A DNA stretch of 13,205 nucleotides from Thermodesulfobacteriales bacterium. GTDB taxonomy: Bacteria; Desulfobacterota_D; UBA1144; Nemesobacterales; UBA2774. The DNA lies in assembly GCA_004525335.1 (NCBI GenBank), contig SPCL01000052.1:1-13205 (forward strand). The letters are read 5' to 3'. The notes beneath the pieces were generated by a model, which was not told the origin of the DNA, did no database searches, and saw only the letters and a program-made list of their open reading frames with translations. Positions 12,348 through 13,205 of this stretch are shown here, in pieces (within the stretch, counting starts at the first letter, position 1; every line of letters starts with the position of its first letter). A program made the translations under genes and the position numbers.

Positions 12348-13205
12348 TCGGCTAAATGATTTAACTCAGGCACTTCCAGCAAATTCACTCCAGCCCTTAA
12401 GAACAGGTTTTGAACCTCTTTTTTAGGCATAGAATCCGTAAATACATATTTTATTCTATCTCCTAGGTCTTTTCTAAGTTTCTTTTCACTTGAAGTACCA
12501 TTTAAGCTCGATGTTGATATATCATAAATTGCTTCTAAACCATCACTAGTTTCAAATAGTATAGTAGGCATGACCTCTAAAATATCATTATAAAAATCCT
12601 TCCTTGATTCGGCAACTGCAGCCCTTGTTCCCATAAACAGGGTCAGATAATTAACAAACTTAGAAAAAGGGCTGGCACTAGTCATATAAGAAAAGGATTG
12701 ATCTTCTATCCCAATCTGGGAATATTTTTTTGATGCTTGAGATAATATTTCAACCATAGCACCCTGTGAGATTTCTTTTGAATCCCCCTCTGCGTTACTA
12801 AAAATAGCGGCTATGTCATCAGGACTGACATTCGCGGAAACTTTCGTCAGATCGTCGTGAAGCTTCTTTCTTTTCATAAGTCCTGACTTGAGAACCAATT
12901 TAAAATTAATAATACGATCATGCTTGATTCTTACATCCGGATAGAAAATTATTTTCCCCGCACTAGAGAACTCATCAGCTCTATTCACTATCTCTTCTAA
13001 AAGTGCGTCATTCTCAATAAAGACCATCTTGGTATTCAAACTATTCGCAGTCTCTATTATCTTATCTAAATCTTCATTCTGTGAGAGAGGTACGATAATA
13101 CCGCCAAGATGAAAAATAGCGATTTCTGTTGCGATTGCATCAAGACTGTTAGAGGAGGCTATTAATGCCCTGTCTCCCGTGTTAAAACCAGCGTCCAAAA
13201 GAAAA
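12344..13205 (-). CDS. Truncated, degenerate acyl-CoA synthetase-like (AMP-binding) protein, N-terminus off the window
   Basis: The frame is still open at the right edge (FLLDAGFNTGDRALI), so residues upstream are missing; the TTG at 13196-13198 is unlikely to be the true start. Numbering from it, GDRALIASSNSLDAIATEIAI (8-28) and FHLGGIIVPLS (29-39) fit the front of long-chain acyl-CoA ligases. FSYMTSASPFSKFVNYL (168-184) and EVMPTILF (208-215) match the LPLxHxxE and RPT segments. LGDRIKYVF and LFLRAGVNLLE (265-275) match the stretch leading to the A5 motif. However, the A3 P-loop (family YTSGTTGxPKG) reads FSNAEGDSKEIS (133-144), and the protein stops at the A5 position (VPELN for YGxTE). 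The adenylate-forming core beyond A5 and the mobile C-domain are absent. Catalysis seems impossible; it may be a pseudoenzyme or a decaying gene. Confidence 0.75.
   Translation of the reverse strand, partial: FLLDAGFNTGDRALIASSNSLDAIATEIAIFHLGGIIVPLSQNEDLDKIIETANSLNTKMVFIENDALLEEIVNRADEFSSAGKIIFYPDVRIKHDRIINFKLVLKSGLMKRKKLHDDLTKVSANVSPDDIAAIFSNAEGDSKEISQGAMVEILSQASKKYSQIGIEDQSFSYMTSASPFSKFVNYLTLFMGTRAAVAESRKDFYNDILEVMPTILFETSDGLEAIYDISTSSLNGTSSEKKLRKDLGDRIKYVFTDSMPKKEVQNLFLRAGVNLLEVPELNHLAD

Overview
The window is a stretch of bacterial chromosome, AT-rich and densely packed on both strands. It reads as a Gram-negative, diderm-type bacterium. It carries an NtrB/NtrC pair whose regulator keeps the GAFTGA loop, which implies sigma-54. 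It also has a periplasmic SIMPL-domain protein, a DUF971 protein and sigma-70-like TATAAT boxes. The set (hom, ntrBC, rnc, SIMPL, DUF971, a ThyX-family protein, xseA) suits a deltaproteobacterium-like or Dadabacteria-like lineage. That placement is an inference from gene content and has not been tested.

Layout. Positions 1-1300 (minus) hold the N-terminal 433 residues of a UvrD/Rep-type helicase cut by the left edge. Positions 1301-1933 are a gene-poor junction with a REP-like inverted repeat, a 41-codon secretion-signal-like ORF and the C-terminal stub of a tyrosine integrase. The stub ends 27 bp short of the 3' end of a tRNA-Ala(GGC) gene (1934-2009, minus). This looks like the eroded edge of an island integrated at a tRNA. 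From 2118 rightward the genes look like core chromosome: hom-ntrB-ntrC (plus), rnc (minus), a secreted SIMPL protein (plus), a DUF971 protein (minus), a sirtuin-like gene (plus), then a probable operon of a tandem ThyX-family protein, a zinc-ribbon membrane peptide, a pentapeptide-repeat protein and xseA (plus, 8936-12347). An acyl-CoA-synthetase-like gene on the minus strand runs off the right edge.

How the genes fit together. hom, ntrB and ntrC are closely spaced and probably co-transcribed, linking aspartate-family amino acid synthesis to a nitrogen-type two-component system. The ThyX-family protein and XseA share a nucleotide and DNA theme. Gene ends are very tight: stop codons abut at 7590/7591, overlap by 3 bp at 12344-12347, and lie 10 bp apart at 5981/5992. 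No convincing intrinsic terminator was seen.

The most unusual content is a group of enzyme-family proteins that keep their fold but alter or lose catalytic motifs. These are a sirtuin whose catalytic His and NAD-site residues are replaced although its zinc cysteines remain; a double ThyX protein in which one half keeps an ExSxRY-type motif and the other keeps RHR; an acyl-CoA synthetase that lacks the ATP-binding P-loop and stops at the A5 position; and an RNase III with Gly in place of a conserved metal-site Asp. Regulatory curiosities are a four-unit 16-bp tandem repeat before the ThyX gene, a nearly leaderless sirtuin promoter, and interleaved inverted repeats between the sirtuin and DUF971 genes.
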